DNA from: Pelomonas sp. BJYL3 | Lineage (GTDB): Bacteria; Pseudomonadota; Gammaproteobacteria; Burkholderiales; Burkholderiaceae_C | NCBI RefSeq assembly: GCF_027257975.1 | Contig: NZ_JANZKX010000002.1 | Span: 372,001-436,000, forward strand | Direction of reading: 5' to 3' | DNA length: 64,000 nucleotides | Part shown: in pieces, positions 51,941-64,000 of the stretch | How positions within the stretch are numbered: the first letter of the stretch is position 1 | Layout of the letters: each line of letters starts with the position of its first letter | Program-made: the position numbers and the translations under genes | Notes under the pieces: generated by a model | Seen by the model: the letters and a program-made list of their open reading frames with translations, nothing else | The model's database searches: none | Told to the model about the DNA's origin: nothing

Positions 51941-53875
51941 ATGGCTGAGCCCGCGGCCCCGCCGCGGGTGACGACGCGGATGAGCCGCCTGCGCGCGCTG
52001 CTGCTGGGCGTGCTGCTGCCCCTGCTGGCCCTGGCGGGCCTGCACTGGCTGTCCCTGCGTCTGGGGCCGCTGAACATGCCCCAGGTCATGCGCCTGGTGG
52101 ACGGCCAGTGGATGGATGACAAGCTAGGCCCGCCGCCCCTGCTGGCCGGCCAGCAGCTGCCCGAGAAGGCCGAGGCCATGCAGCTGCCCGACGTGCGCAC
52201 CGAGGGCAGCGAGTCGGGCTGGTACCTGCTGGACTTCAAGCTGGCCGAGAGCGTGCACGAGCCCTGGCTGGTGGCCTTCACCCACAACCCCGACCTCAAC
52301 CTCTACCTGGACGGCAAGCTGCTGGCGCGCTCGCAGCAGGGCCTGGAGCTGGAGCCCATGTACCGCGGGCTGCGCCTGGGCAGCAGCGGCGTGCTGATCA
52401 ACGTGCCCCCCGCCATGCTGGAGGCGGGCGAGCATCGCCTGGCCCTGCACCTGGGCGCCACCGGGGAGCAGATGGGCACGCTGTCCGTCGTGCAGATGGG
52501 TCCGGCCACGCAGATGCGCCAGCTGCAGAAGGCGCGCGACTTCTGGCAGAGCGCGCGGCTGCTGACGGCGCTGAGCGCGGCGCTGCTGGGGCTCTTCCTG
52601 CTGCTGGTCTGGCTGGCGCTGCGCCAGGAATGGGTCTACGGCCTGACCGGCGTCTACGCCCTCAGCGCGGCCCTGCTGCTGCTGCCCTATCTCAGCGTGG
52701 CACCCGTGCCCCTGCCCTGGTGGCGCATGATCCTGGACGCCGCCGACATCCTGGCCCGCGGCCTGATGCTGCTGCTGGTGGTGCAGTGGTTTGCGCCGGG
52801 CGACTCCTGGGGGCGGCGCCTGGCCCTGGCCTTCATGGTCATCGCCCTGCCCATCGACCTCTGGGCGGCCTATCACGGCTCCGTCTGGGATGCCTTCGAG
52901 AACCTCTGGCCCTGGTGGGCCCTGGGCAGCCGGGGCGTGGTGATGGTCGGCGCCTGGGGCGTGGTGCTGCGTGCGGCACTGCGCAGCGGACAGATCGCGC
53001 ACAGCCTGGCCGCGGCCAGCCTGGGCCTGGCCTTCTTCTGCTGGGCCTACGTCGGCTATTTCGCGCTGATCGACGAGGGCAGCTTCCCCCTTGTCGACAT
53101 CAACGTGGCTGGCTATGCGGCCGTGGTGGGCATGGCGGGCTATGTGCTGCAGCGCCGCTTCGTGGCTTCGCTGCGCGCCCAGGCGCGCTCGCGCCAGGCG
53201 CTGGAGGAGGCCCTGGCCGAACGCAGCCGTGAGCTCGAGGCCCGCTACCAGGACCTGCAGCGCAGCGAGCAGCTGCGCGTGGCGGCCCAGGAGCGCGAGC
53301 GCCTGCTGCAGGAGATGCACGACGGCCTGGGCTCGCAGCTGCTGATGGCCAAGCTGGGGGCGCGCCAGGGCATGGACACCGACACCCTCGTGGCCCTGCT
53401 GGACGACTGCATCGCCGAGATGCGCCTGACCATCGACGCGATGACCGTGGACGACGGCGACCTGGGCCTGCTGCTGGCCAATGTCCGCCACCGCCTGCAG
53501 GACCGGCTGCGCTCGGCCGGCCTGCAGCTGGAATGGCAGCTGCAGGACACGCCCCACCTGCCACGCCTGATGGGCGCTCAGGGGCGGGACCTGGTGCGCA
53601 TCGTGCAGGAGGCGCTGAGCAATGTGCTGCACCATGCGCAGGCCGGCCGGGTGCGCTTTGCCACGCGCGTGGTGGACGACGGGGCCGCGGTGCTGCTGAG
53701 CATCAGCGACGACGGCCTGGGCCTGCGCGGCACCCGCCGCGAGGGTCAGGGGCTCAAGGGCATGCGCAAGCGCGCCGAGCGCATCGGGGCCCAGATCAGC
53801 TGGCGCGAAGTGGACCCGGGCAGCGAGCGGCCGGGCTGCGAGCTGCAGCTGCGCATCCCCGTGGTCCCGCGCTAG
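51941..53875 (+). CDS. 7TM sensor histidine kinase (HisKA_3 type)
   Basis: This 644-residue protein has a first transmembrane helix (about 17-36), then a periplasmic beta-rich sensor (40-195; WYLLDFKLAESVHEPWLVAF, LNLYLDGKLLA). Seven helices follow at about 205-405, the 7TMR-DISM architecture. A coiled coil precedes ERLLQEMHDGLGSQLLMAKL with phospho-His460. The HATPase domain has VQEALSNVLHHAQAGRV and SDDGLGLRG...GQGLKGMRKRAERIG. No response regulator of the NarL type is adjacent, so its partner is unknown. ATG 51980 is an alternative start. It follows pntB by 18 bp and may be co-transcribed with the pnt operon. Confidence 0.85.
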   Translation: MAEPAAPPRVTTRMSRLRALLLGVLLPLLALAGLHWLSLRLGPLNMPQVMRLVDGQWMDDKLGPPPLLAGQQLPEKAEAMQLPDVRTEGSESGWYLLDFKLAESVHEPWLVAFTHNPDLNLYLDGKLLARSQQGLELEPMYRGLRLGSSGVLINVPPAMLEAGEHRLALHLGATGEQMGTLSVVQMGPATQMRQLQKARDFWQSARLLTALSAALLGLFLLLVWLALRQEWVYGLTGVYALSAALLLLPYLSVAPVPLPWWRMILDAADILARGLMLLLVVQWFAPGDSWGRRLALAFMVIALPIDLWAAYHGSVWDAFENLWPWWALGSRGVVMVGAWGVVLRAALRSGQIAHSLAAASLGLAFFCWAYVGYFALIDEGSFPLVDINVAGYAAVVGMAGYVLQRRFVASLRAQARSRQALEEALAERSRELEARYQDLQRSEQLRVAAQERERLLQEMHDGLGSQLLMAKLGARQGMDTDTLVALLDDCIAEMRLTIDAMTVDDGDLGLLLANVRHRLQDRLRSAGLQLEWQLQDTPHLPRLMGAQGRDLVRIVQEALSNVLHHAQAGRVRFATRVVDDGAAVLLSISDDGLGLRGTRREGQGLKGMRKRAERIGAQISWREVDPGSERPGCELQLRIPVVPR

Positions 53876-53893
53876 GGTCAGTCCTGAAGGCAG

Positions 53894-53930
53894 CCCGTTC
53901 GCACGGGCCTGCGATGTGCGAACAGGCCCG
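53894..53930. terminator. Interlocked hairpin structure between convergent genes
   Basis: CCCGT-TCGC-ACGGG (53894-53907) is a compact hairpin. In addition GTTCGCAC (53897-53904) pairs with GTGCGAAC (53916-53923), and GGGCCTG (53905-53911) pairs with CAGGCCC (53923-53929). The order A-B-A'-B' is pseudoknot-like. It lies between the 3' ends of two convergent genes and is followed by a copy of the dispersed 13-mer. A terminator or REP-type role is likely. Confidence 0.55.
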
Positions 53931-53941
53931 GGGCGGGCACG

Positions 53942-53954
53942 GGGTCAGGTCTTG
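53942..53954 (+). repeat. Dispersed 13-mer GGGTCAGGTCTTG, copy 5 (intergenic)
   Basis: This is the only exact copy outside a gene. It is preceded by one more G, directly beside the interlocked hairpins and just before the stop of the HD-GYP gene. Confidence 0.7.
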
Positions 53955-53955
53955 C

Positions 53956-54966
53956 TCAGGCCACCATCGGGGGCGAGGGCGGGGTGAGCTGGTGCTGCCA
54001 GCGGCGCTGGATGTCGGCCAGCTTGGGCGCCAGCGTCAGGAAGAGCCCGGCAAGGCGCGGGTCGAAGTGCCGGCCCTGCTGCTCGGCGATCCAGTCCAGG
54101 GCCTGCTCCGGCGCCCAGGCTTCCTTGTAGGCCCGCTTCATGGTCAGGGCATCGTAGACATCGGCGATGGCCACGATGCGGGCCGACTCCGGGATGGCTG
54201 TGCCCGCGATGCCGTGCGGGTAGCCGCTGCCGTCCCAGCGCTCGTGGTGGTGCAGGGCGATCTCCGCGGCCATCTGGAAGACCGGCGCCGCGCTCTTGGA
54301 CAGGATCTCATGACCGATCAGCGGATGGCGGCGCATCAGCACCCATTCGTCCTCGTCCAGCGGGCCGGGCTTGCCCAGGATGTGGTCGGGCACGCCGATC
54401 TTGCCGGTGTCGTGCAGCGGGGCGGCCAGCTCGATCAGGCGGCAGCTCTCCACGCTCCAGCCCGCCGCGCGCGCCAGCTCGGCAGAGTAGGCCGCCATGC
54501 GCCAGACATGGGCGCCGGTGTCGTTGTCATTGAAGTGGCCGGCCTCGCTGAGCATGTAGATGGCGTCGCGGTGGCTGCGCTCCAGACGGCTGTGCCGCAC
54601 CAGGGACAGGTGCGTCTGCACGCGCGCCCGCACGACCAGGGGCGAGATGGGCTTGACGATGAAGTCCACGCCGCCGGCTTCGAAGCCGCGGGCCTCGTCC
54701 CCCACATCCGAGAGGCTGGTGACGAAGATCACCGGCAGGTACTCGGTCGCCGGGTTGGCCTTGATGGCGCGGCAGACCTCGTAGCCGTCCATGCCGGGCA
54801 TGCGGATGTCCAGCAGCACCAGGGCCGGCTTGTGCTTGGCGATGGCCTCCAGTGCGCTGCCGCCGTCGCGGGCATAGATCAGCTTGTGCACTGCGCCCAG
54901 GGCGAGGCGCATGGCGTCCAGATTGATGGGTTCGTCGTCGACGACCAGGATGGGTCCTTGGGGCAT
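53956..54966 (-). CDS. Response regulator with HD-GYP c-di-GMP phosphodiesterase domain
   Basis: This 336-residue protein has a receiver domain with acidic DDE at 10-12, Asp53 (LLDIRMPGMDG) and Lys105 (VKPIS). The HD-GYP domain has the HD pair at 185-186 (LHDTGKIGVPDHIL), HHHERWDGSGYP at 239-250 and IVAIADVYDALT. The catalytic metal ligands look intact, so it should hydrolyse c-di-GMP when activated. It starts 2 nt after the stop of the hybrid kinase upstream and should be co-translated with it and receive phosphate from its HPt domain. Confidence 0.93.
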   Translation of the reverse strand: MPQGPILVVDDEPINLDAMRLALGAVHKLIYARDGGSALEAIAKHKPALVLLDIRMPGMDGYEVCRAIKANPATEYLPVIFVTSLSDVGDEARGFEAGGVDFIVKPISPLVVRARVQTHLSLVRHSRLERSHRDAIYMLSEAGHFNDNDTGAHVWRMAAYSAELARAAGWSVESCRLIELAAPLHDTGKIGVPDHILGKPGPLDEDEWVLMRRHPLIGHEILSKSAAPVFQMAAEIALHHHERWDGSGYPHGIAGTAIPESARIVAIADVYDALTMKRAYKEAWAPEQALDWIAEQQGRHFDPRLAGLFLTLAPKLADIQRRWQHQLTPPSPPMVA

Positions 54967-54968
54967 GT

Positions 54969-58979
<4,011 letters not shown>

Positions 58980-59324
58980 CGCTCAGTCCTGCATCAGCGG
59001 ATGCGCAGATCGACGCCCTGTCGGTGCCGCCCTGCCACCATGGAACCAAGTTGCTCGGATTGGCCGCTGTCTCTCCCTGTGACCTCTGGCGCGCCTGCTG
59101 CTAGGGCCTGCGCTGCCCGGGTCCGGGCCATCCGAGACCGCAGGGTAGCGTGGCCGGCGGACCTTGTCTCGCCAGGGTTGTGACATTTTTTGCAGCTGAT
59201 ACCAGCATCCCTGACAGGTCACGACTGTGCGATCTGGGGGTTTCTCTCTAGTTTCGCTATCGAATCCCCTGATCGCACGCCCTGCCGCCTCGGGGAGAAT
59301 CGGCGCGACGATATGGAGACAACA
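58980..59324. promoter_or_regulatory. Divergent region upstream of fadD and the hybrid kinase, with a leader hairpin
   Basis: This 345-bp region has no gene. GTGCGATC (59227-59234) and GATCGCAC (59271-59278) form a perfect 8-bp inverted repeat. After one T-T mismatch the stem can extend by GGGG/CCCC. It lies 46 bp before the fadD start, either as an operator or as a leader-RNA hairpin. A T-run (TTTTTT) lies near 59184-59191 and TTGTGA just before it is a possible -35, but no firm -10 is visible. Confidence 0.45.
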
Positions 59325-60998
59325 ATGGAGAAACCCTGGCTGAAAAGCTATCCGGCAGGCGTTCCGGCTGAGATCCATGCGGAGCAGTACGCTTCCCTGG
59401 TCGAGCTGATGGACGCTGCGTTCAAGAAGTACCCGGACCGGCCAGCCTACAAGCTGATGGGGCGGACCCTCAGCTTCGCCCAGATCGACGAGGCCTCCCG
59501 CGCCCTGGCGGCCTATCTGCAGGGCCTGGGCCTCGAGAAGGGCGACCGCGTCGCCCTCATGATGCCCAACCTCCCGCAATACCCGGTGGCCGTGGCCGCC
59601 GTGCTGCGCGCCGGCTTCGTGGTGGTCAACGTCAACCCGCTGTACACCCCGCGCGAGCTGGAGCACCAGCTCAAGGATGCCGGCGCCCGCGCCATCGTCA
59701 TCATCGAGAACTTTGCCGCCACCCTGCAGCAGGTCATCAACAACGTGCCGACCAAGCACGTGGTGCTGGCCTCCATGGGCGACATGCTGGGCTTCCCCAA
59801 GGGCCTGATCGTCAACTACGTGGTGCGCAAGGTGAAGAAGCTGGTGCCGGCCTTCGAGCTGCCCCAGGCCGTGCGCTTCAACGACGCCCTGTCCCGCGGC
59901 CGGAGCCAGTCCTACAAGACGCCCAAGGTGGCGTCCACCGACATCGCCGTGCTGCAGTACACCGGCGGCACCACCGGCGTCAGCAAGGGGGCCGTGCTGC
60001 TGCACCGCAACCTCGTGGCCAATGTGATGCAGTGCGAGGCCTGGTACCTGCCGGCCCTGGCGAAGGTGCCGCAGGGCGAGCAGGTGGTGTCGGTCTGCGC
60101 GCTGCCGCTGTACCACATCTTCGGCTTCACCACGAACATGATGCTGTCCATGCACACGGGTGGCTGCAATGTGCTGATTCCCAATCCGCGCGACCTGCCG
60201 GGCGTCTTCAAGGAGCTGTCCCAGCACCGCTTCCACAGCATGCCCGCGGTCAACACGCTCTTCATGGCCATGGCCAACCACAAGGACTTCAACACGGTGG
60301 ACTGGAGCCACCTGGTGATCTCCGTGGGCGGCGGCATGGCCGTGCAGCAGGCCACGGCCAAGCTGTGGCTGGAGAAGACCGGCTGCCCGATCTGCGAGGG
60401 CTACGGCCTCTCCGAGACCTCGCCCGTGGCCAGCTGCAACCCGACGGATTCCAAGTCCTACACCGGCACCATCGGCCTGCCCGTGCCCGGTACCGAGATG
60501 AAGCTGCTGGACGACGACGGCCACGAGGTGCCCGCTGGCGGCACCGGCGAGATCGCCATCAAGGGCCCGCAGGTGATGGCCGGCTACTGGCAGCGCCCGG
60601 ACGAGACGGCCAAGGTCATGACGGCGGACGGCTTCTTCCGCACCGGTGACGTCGGCCAGATGGACGAGCGCGGCTACTTCAAGATCGTGGACCGCAAGAA
60701 GGACATGATCCTGGTCAGCGGCTTCAACGTCTACCCGAACGAGGTCGAGGACGTCATCACCCAGATGCCGGGCGTGCTCGAGTGCGCCGCCGTGGGCGTG
60801 CCGGACGACAAGGCCGGCGAGGCGGTCAAGGTGGTCATCGTGCGCAAGGACCCGAACGTCAGCGAGGCCGATGTCCGCGCCTTCTGCGAAGCCAATCTGA
60901 CGGGCTACAAGCGCCCCAAGATCGTCGAGTTCCGGACCGACCTGCCCAAGACCCCGGTCGGCAAGATCCTGCGTCGCGAACTGCGGGACAAAAAGTAG
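59325..60998 (+). CDS. fadD: Long-chain fatty acid-CoA ligase FadD
   Basis: This 557-residue protein has the AMP-binding P-loop YTGGTTGVSKGA, YGLSETSPVASCNP, GWFRTGDVG-type FFRTGDVGQMDERGYF, and DRKKDMILVSGFNVYPNEVE. The C-terminal catalytic Lys lies in KTPVGKILRREL. It activates fatty acids for beta-oxidation and lipid synthesis at the inner membrane. Of two nearby ATGs, 59325 is favoured because GGAG lies 6 nt before it; it gives the familiar MEKPWLKSYPAG start. The hybrid kinase is transcribed away from it. Confidence 0.97.
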   Translation: MEKPWLKSYPAGVPAEIHAEQYASLVELMDAAFKKYPDRPAYKLMGRTLSFAQIDEASRALAAYLQGLGLEKGDRVALMMPNLPQYPVAVAAVLRAGFVVVNVNPLYTPRELEHQLKDAGARAIVIIENFAATLQQVINNVPTKHVVLASMGDMLGFPKGLIVNYVVRKVKKLVPAFELPQAVRFNDALSRGRSQSYKTPKVASTDIAVLQYTGGTTGVSKGAVLLHRNLVANVMQCEAWYLPALAKVPQGEQVVSVCALPLYHIFGFTTNMMLSMHTGGCNVLIPNPRDLPGVFKELSQHRFHSMPAVNTLFMAMANHKDFNTVDWSHLVISVGGGMAVQQATAKLWLEKTGCPICEGYGLSETSPVASCNPTDSKSYTGTIGLPVPGTEMKLLDDDGHEVPAGGTGEIAIKGPQVMAGYWQRPDETAKVMTADGFFRTGDVGQMDERGYFKIVDRKKDMILVSGFNVYPNEVEDVITQMPGVLECAAVGVPDDKAGEAVKVVIVRKDPNVSEADVRAFCEANLTGYKRPKIVEFRTDLPKTPVGKILRRELRDKK

Positions 60999-61059
60999 CA
61001 CTTTCCCGACGGTGGGTCTTCTGGGTAACGCGTAAGCTCCCGCCCAGGAGACTTTTGCC

Positions 61060-61602
61060 GTGTTGGACCAGAGCTATCAGAAAACCGACGCCGGCCGCGC
61101 TGAAATGAAGGTGCGCCAGCTCGTCAACGCCCGCGCCACCCGCAACCTGCTGCTGGTGATCGATGCCAGCAAGTCCGCCCGCCAGTGGCTGGGCCTGGTG
61201 CAGGGCAGCACCGAAGCCGATGTGCAGCAGCTGCTGGACCTCGGCCTGATCCGGGCCGCGGGAGCGGCACTGGGGCCGGCTCCCGCGCCGGCCGCGGACG
61301 CCACCTTCGCCCCGGCCTTCGGCACGGCGCCTGCGGCCACGCCCGTGCCGGCACCGGCGCCCGCAGCCGCCGCCGCGGGGGGCGACCCCCAGCTGGACTA
61401 CGAGCAGCTCTACGCCTACCTCACCCGCCACGCCAAGCAGTACCTGGGCCTGATGAAGGGCTACAAGGTGGTGCTGGAGGTCGAGCGCTGCAGCGGCCTG
61501 CCCGAGCTGCAGGACTACGCCCGCCGCTTCGTCGAGATGGTGCGCGAGGCCCAGGGCGATGATCTGGCCGAGCAGGTCAAGCGCGCCATGGGCATGCACT
61601 GA
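61060..61602 (+). CDS. Hypothetical protein with Ala/Pro linker
   Basis: This 180-residue protein has GTG 61060 as its start, with AGGAG 9 nt upstream. The N-terminal ~65 residues (ARNLLL-type NARATRNLLLVIDASKSARQ, then VQQLLDLGLI) look like a small winged-helix module seen at the start of several betaproteobacterial regulators. An Ala/Pro-rich linker spans about 68-108. The C-terminal helical domain carries YAYLTRHAKQYLGLMKGYKV and VRRF-type ARRFVEMVREAQGDD. There is no membrane segment. The function is unknown. It sits alone between fadD and rsmE. Confidence 0.75.
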   Translation: MLDQSYQKTDAGRAEMKVRQLVNARATRNLLLVIDASKSARQWLGLVQGSTEADVQQLLDLGLIRAAGAALGPAPAPAADATFAPAFGTAPAATPVPAPAPAAAAAGGDPQLDYEQLYAYLTRHAKQYLGLMKGYKVVLEVERCSGLPELQDYARRFVEMVREAQGDDLAEQVKRAMGMH

Positions 61603-61673
61603 GCCTCGCCCGGGGCGCCTCGGCTTCTTTGGCACACTGGCGGGTTCCGGCGACCTTTCCCTGAACCCTGCCC

Positions 61674-62402
61674 ATGCCTCCACGCTTCTTCGTCGATATC
61701 CCCCTGGCCGGCCCGGCCGAGCTGTGCCTGCCCGCTGCCGCCGCCCGCCATGTGCAGGTGCTGCGCCTGCAGCCCGGCAGCCCCCTGACCCTGTTCGACG
61801 GCTCGGGCGACGAATGGCAGGCCGAAGTCACCGCCATGGGCCGCAGCGAGGTGCGCGTGCAGCTGCACGCCCGCCAGCTGGTCAACCGCGAGCTGGCCAC
61901 GGCCCTGACCCTGTGCGTCGTGATGCCGGCCAATGACCGCATGGACGGCATCGTCGAGAAGGCCACCGAGCTGGGCGCCGTGGCCATCCAGCCCCTGATG
62001 AGCGAGCGTTCGGTCCTGCGCCTGCAGGGCGATCGCGCGCAGAAGAAGCAGGCGCACTGGCAGGGCGTGGCCATTGCCGCGGCCGAGCAGTGCGGCCGGG
62101 CCTGCGTCACCCAGATCCACCCGGTCCAGACCCTCGCCGCCTGGCTGGCGGGCCTGGACGCGACGGCGCCCGCCCGCCGCTGGCTCCTGAGCCCCACCGC
62201 CGCCCGGCCCCTGCACGAGCGCGCCGCCGGCGAGCCCCAGCCCACCCTGGTCCTCAGCGGCCCCGAGGGCGGCCTGAGCCCCGCCGAGGAGCAGGCCGCC
62301 CGCGATCGCGGCTTCGAGGCCCTGCAGCTGGGGCCGCGCATCCTGCGGGCGGACACCGCCCCCCTGGCCGTGCTGGGCTGGGTGGCTTTGCAGCAGGCCT
62401 GA
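61674..62402 (+). CDS. rsmE: 16S rRNA (uracil-1498-N3)-methyltransferase RsmE
   Basis: This 242-residue protein has an N-terminal PUA-like domain (PPRFFVDIPL, RHVQVLRLQPGSPLTLFDG). The SPOUT knot includes MDGIVEKATELGAVAIQPLM, AAEQCGRACVTQIHPV, LSGPEGGLSPAEE and LGPRILRADTAPLAVLG, which bind S-adenosylmethionine and define the family. It methylates U1498 in the ribosomal decoding site. The length is normal. Confidence 0.96.
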   Translation: MPPRFFVDIPLAGPAELCLPAAAARHVQVLRLQPGSPLTLFDGSGDEWQAEVTAMGRSEVRVQLHARQLVNRELATALTLCVVMPANDRMDGIVEKATELGAVAIQPLMSERSVLRLQGDRAQKKQAHWQGVAIAAAEQCGRACVTQIHPVQTLAAWLAGLDATAPARRWLLSPTAARPLHERAAGEPQPTLVLSGPEGGLSPAEEQAARDRGFEALQLGPRILRADTAPLAVLGWVALQQA

Positions 62403-62433
62403 GCGGCCGGTTCCGACGCCGCTGGATCCACCC

Positions 62434-62724
62434 ATGCTGGACGTGTACCTGGGCTCCCGCCACAGCGAGCTGTGCCTTCAGCTCTGTGAGCGGGACTTTG
62501 CCGGACGCTGGGAACTTGTCGAGTTCCTGCAGCGGCATGGCATTCCTTTCGACTTCTATCGCGATTTCCAGATCGACGCCGAACGCGCCGAAGCGCTGGC
62601 CCGGCACTTGGCCACCGCCCTGGTCTCGCCGCTGAACAGGGAGTCCCCGGCGATGCTGGCGCTGTATGCCCTGCTGCTGAAGTCGGCGCTGCAAGGGCAG
62701 GCGCTCTACTTCGTCGGGGACTAG
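62434..62724 (+). CDS. Small hypothetical protein
   Basis: This 96-residue cytosolic protein reads MLDVYLGSRHSELCLQLCER, then FAGRWELVEFLQRHGIPFDF and a helical C-terminus. The compact alpha/beta pattern, codon use like its neighbours, and position 31 nt after rsmE support a real gene. No family recognised and no Shine-Dalgarno evident. Confidence 0.6.
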   Translation: MLDVYLGSRHSELCLQLCERDFAGRWELVEFLQRHGIPFDFYRDFQIDAERAEALARHLATALVSPLNRESPAMLALYALLLKSALQGQALYFVGD

Positions 62725-62796
62725 GGCCCCAAGGGCGGGCCGGACAGAAAGCCGTGTCTGGTGTTAGCCTCGCTGCCCCGCCCCCCGAAAGCCGCC

Positions 62797-63990
62797 ATGA
62801 ACCCCGCGCTGATGCTGCTGACCCTGTGCCAGGGTCTGTTCCTGACCAACAACGTCACCTTCATCGCCATCAACGGTCTGGTGGGTCTGGCCCTGGCGCC
62901 CGTGCCCTGGATGGCCACGTTGCCGGTGTGCAGCTATGTGGCGGGCGGGGCCCTGTTCGCGCCTCTGGTGGCGCGGCACCAGCGCGCCTGGGGGCGGCGG
63001 CGCGGTTTCCAGCTGGCGGCGCTGGTGGCGGTGATGAGCTGCTCGCTGGCGGCCTTTGCGGTCAGCGAGCGCAGCTTCTGGCTGGTGGTGCTGGCCACGC
63101 TGCTGGCGGGTTACTACAACGCCAGCGCGGGCCTGTACCGCTTCGTGTCGACCGAGCTGGTGAAGCCCGCGCGCCGCGAGACCGCCATCTCCTGGGTCCT
63201 GGCCGGCGGCCTGCTGGGCGCGGTGGCCGGGCCGGCACTGGCCAAGTTCAGCCGGGACCTGCTCGTGCAGCCCTTCGCCGGCGCCTACCTGGCCCTGGTG
63301 GGCGTGGCGCTGCTGAGCCTGCTGGTGGTCTCGCTGATTCCCTTCCCGCCCCTGGCCGAGTCGCAGCCCGGCGCGGCCACGGGCCGCTCCTGGCAGCAGC
63401 TGATGCGGGAGGAGCCCTTCTTCCTCGTGGCCATCGCCGCCTGCTCTCTGGGCTATGGAGTGATGAACCTGCTGATGGCCGCCACGCCCATCGCGATGAA
63501 GCAGTGCAGCCTGCCCTTCGACAACGCCACCTTCGTGCTGCAGTGGCATGTGCTGGGCATGTTCGCGCCCAGCTTCTTCACCGGCCACCTGATCCAGCGC
63601 GTGGGCGTGCTGCCGGTGATGGCGACGGGGCTGCTGTTGAACCTGGTCTGCGTGGGCTTTGCCTTGTCAGGGCAAGACCTGACCCATTTCCTGGGCGCCC
63701 TGCTGGCCCTGGGCGTGGGCTGGAACTTCCTCTTCGTGGGCGGCACCACGCTCTTCACCCGGGCCTACCGTCCCGAGGAGAAGACCCGCGCGCAGGCCAC
63801 CATGGAGGTCTGCATCAACAGCACCATGACGCTCACCGCCTTCAGCTCCGGCGCTCTGGTGACGGCCGGGGGCTGGCAGCGCATGGCCCTGGGCTCCCTG
63901 CTGCCGCTGGCCCTCATCGGCCTGGCGCTGGCGGTGGGCGCGCGCCGCCTCATTCAGCAGCGCGCGGCTTCTCCCGTGCCGAACCCTTGA
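62797..63990 (+). CDS. MFS transporter
   Basis: This 397-residue protein has about twelve transmembrane helices and starts MNPALMLLTLCQGLFLTNNV. A cytoplasmic loop HQRAWGRRRGFQLAALVA lies between helices 2 and 3, where the MFS A-motif is expected, and a longer central loop spans about residues 185-205. RAYRPEEKTRAQATMEVC is a later loop. It resembles uncharacterised MFS permeases of Burkholderiales; the substrate cannot be inferred. ATG 62797 is chosen over 62761 because the first helix begins directly after it. Confidence 0.85.
   Translation: MNPALMLLTLCQGLFLTNNVTFIAINGLVGLALAPVPWMATLPVCSYVAGGALFAPLVARHQRAWGRRRGFQLAALVAVMSCSLAAFAVSERSFWLVVLATLLAGYYNASAGLYRFVSTELVKPARRETAISWVLAGGLLGAVAGPALAKFSRDLLVQPFAGAYLALVGVALLSLLVVSLIPFPPLAESQPGAATGRSWQQLMREEPFFLVAIAACSLGYGVMNLLMAATPIAMKQCSLPFDNATFVLQWHVLGMFAPSFFTGHLIQRVGVLPVMATGLLLNLVCVGFALSGQDLTHFLGALLALGVGWNFLFVGGTTLFTRAYRPEEKTRAQATMEVCINSTMTLTAFSSGALVTAGGWQRMALGSLLPLALIGLALAVGARRLIQQRAASPVPNP
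63673..63685 (-). repeat. Dispersed 13-mer GGGTCAGGTCTTG, copy 6
   Basis: Exact copy on the minus strand inside the MFS gene, where the + strand is read as Gln-Asp-Leu-Thr-His. Confidence 0.7.
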
Positions 63991-64000
63991 TCAGGTCGAA

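Noticed and set aside
63950-64000. Possible 3' end of a convergent minus-strand gene (ends ...FDLIKGSAREKPRAAE)
   Set aside because: Only 16 residues are visible and they overlap the MFS gene. It may be real, but nothing in the window supports it.

Overview
The window reads as chromosome of a high-GC (roughly two-thirds G+C) betaproteobacterium, most likely Burkholderiales of the Roseateles/Leptothrix type. The basis is gene style: a split pntAA-pntAB-pntB transhydrogenase, a FadD beginning MEKPWLKSYPAG, a PEP-CTERM protein, a CHASE hybrid kinase and many c-di-GMP genes. The genus is inference. I see no tRNA, rRNA, CRISPR array or intact insertion sequence.

Region 1 (1-37353) is one 37-kb run of genes all on the + strand. 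It opens with the tail of a probable cohesin-type secretin and a trio of pseudopilin-like genes (91-1473). Next comes an island of giant Sec-exported proteins (1822-25964): a beta-helix/IPT protein, two tandem glycine-rich paralogs, a 2113-residue beta-helix/fibronectin protein, an RHS system split over two overlapping reading frames and ending in a HINT domain plus an LHH-type nuclease, its probable immunity gene, a membrane-anchored glutaredoxin-like protein, and a 1366-residue Ig/FN3-like protein. Then follows a compact type II secretion/type IV filament-like operon (26046-35568): GspG, GspF, GspE, GspL-, GspM- and GspC-like proteins, a secretin lipoprotein with a C-terminal cohesin-like domain, and a second copy of the pseudopilin trio. 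A cysteine-less rhodanese and a transglutaminase-like protein finish the run at a strong bidirectional terminator (37361-37394). My working model, which is inference, is that the island genes are surface or secreted clients of this machine, bracketed by two copies of its secretin-plus-trio module.

Region 2 (37433-41915) holds a minus-strand set (PEP-CTERM protein, small secreted protein, secreted zinc protease) and, divergently, an acyltransferase and a CAP-domain protein.

Region 3 (41950-58979) is mostly signalling: a two-component pair, mnmA, a MASE3-PAS-PAS-GGDEF-EAL protein lying between mnmA and nudJ, the pnt operon, a membrane histidine kinase, an HD-GYP response regulator and a very large hybrid kinase. 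Region 4 (59325-63990) is housekeeping: fadD, a hypothetical protein, rsmE, a small protein and an MFS transporter.

One signal cuts across all regions. The 13-mer GGGTCAGGTCTTG occurs six times exactly, on both strands and mostly inside genes, with several near matches. It looks like a dispersed repeat family and is not explained by coding.
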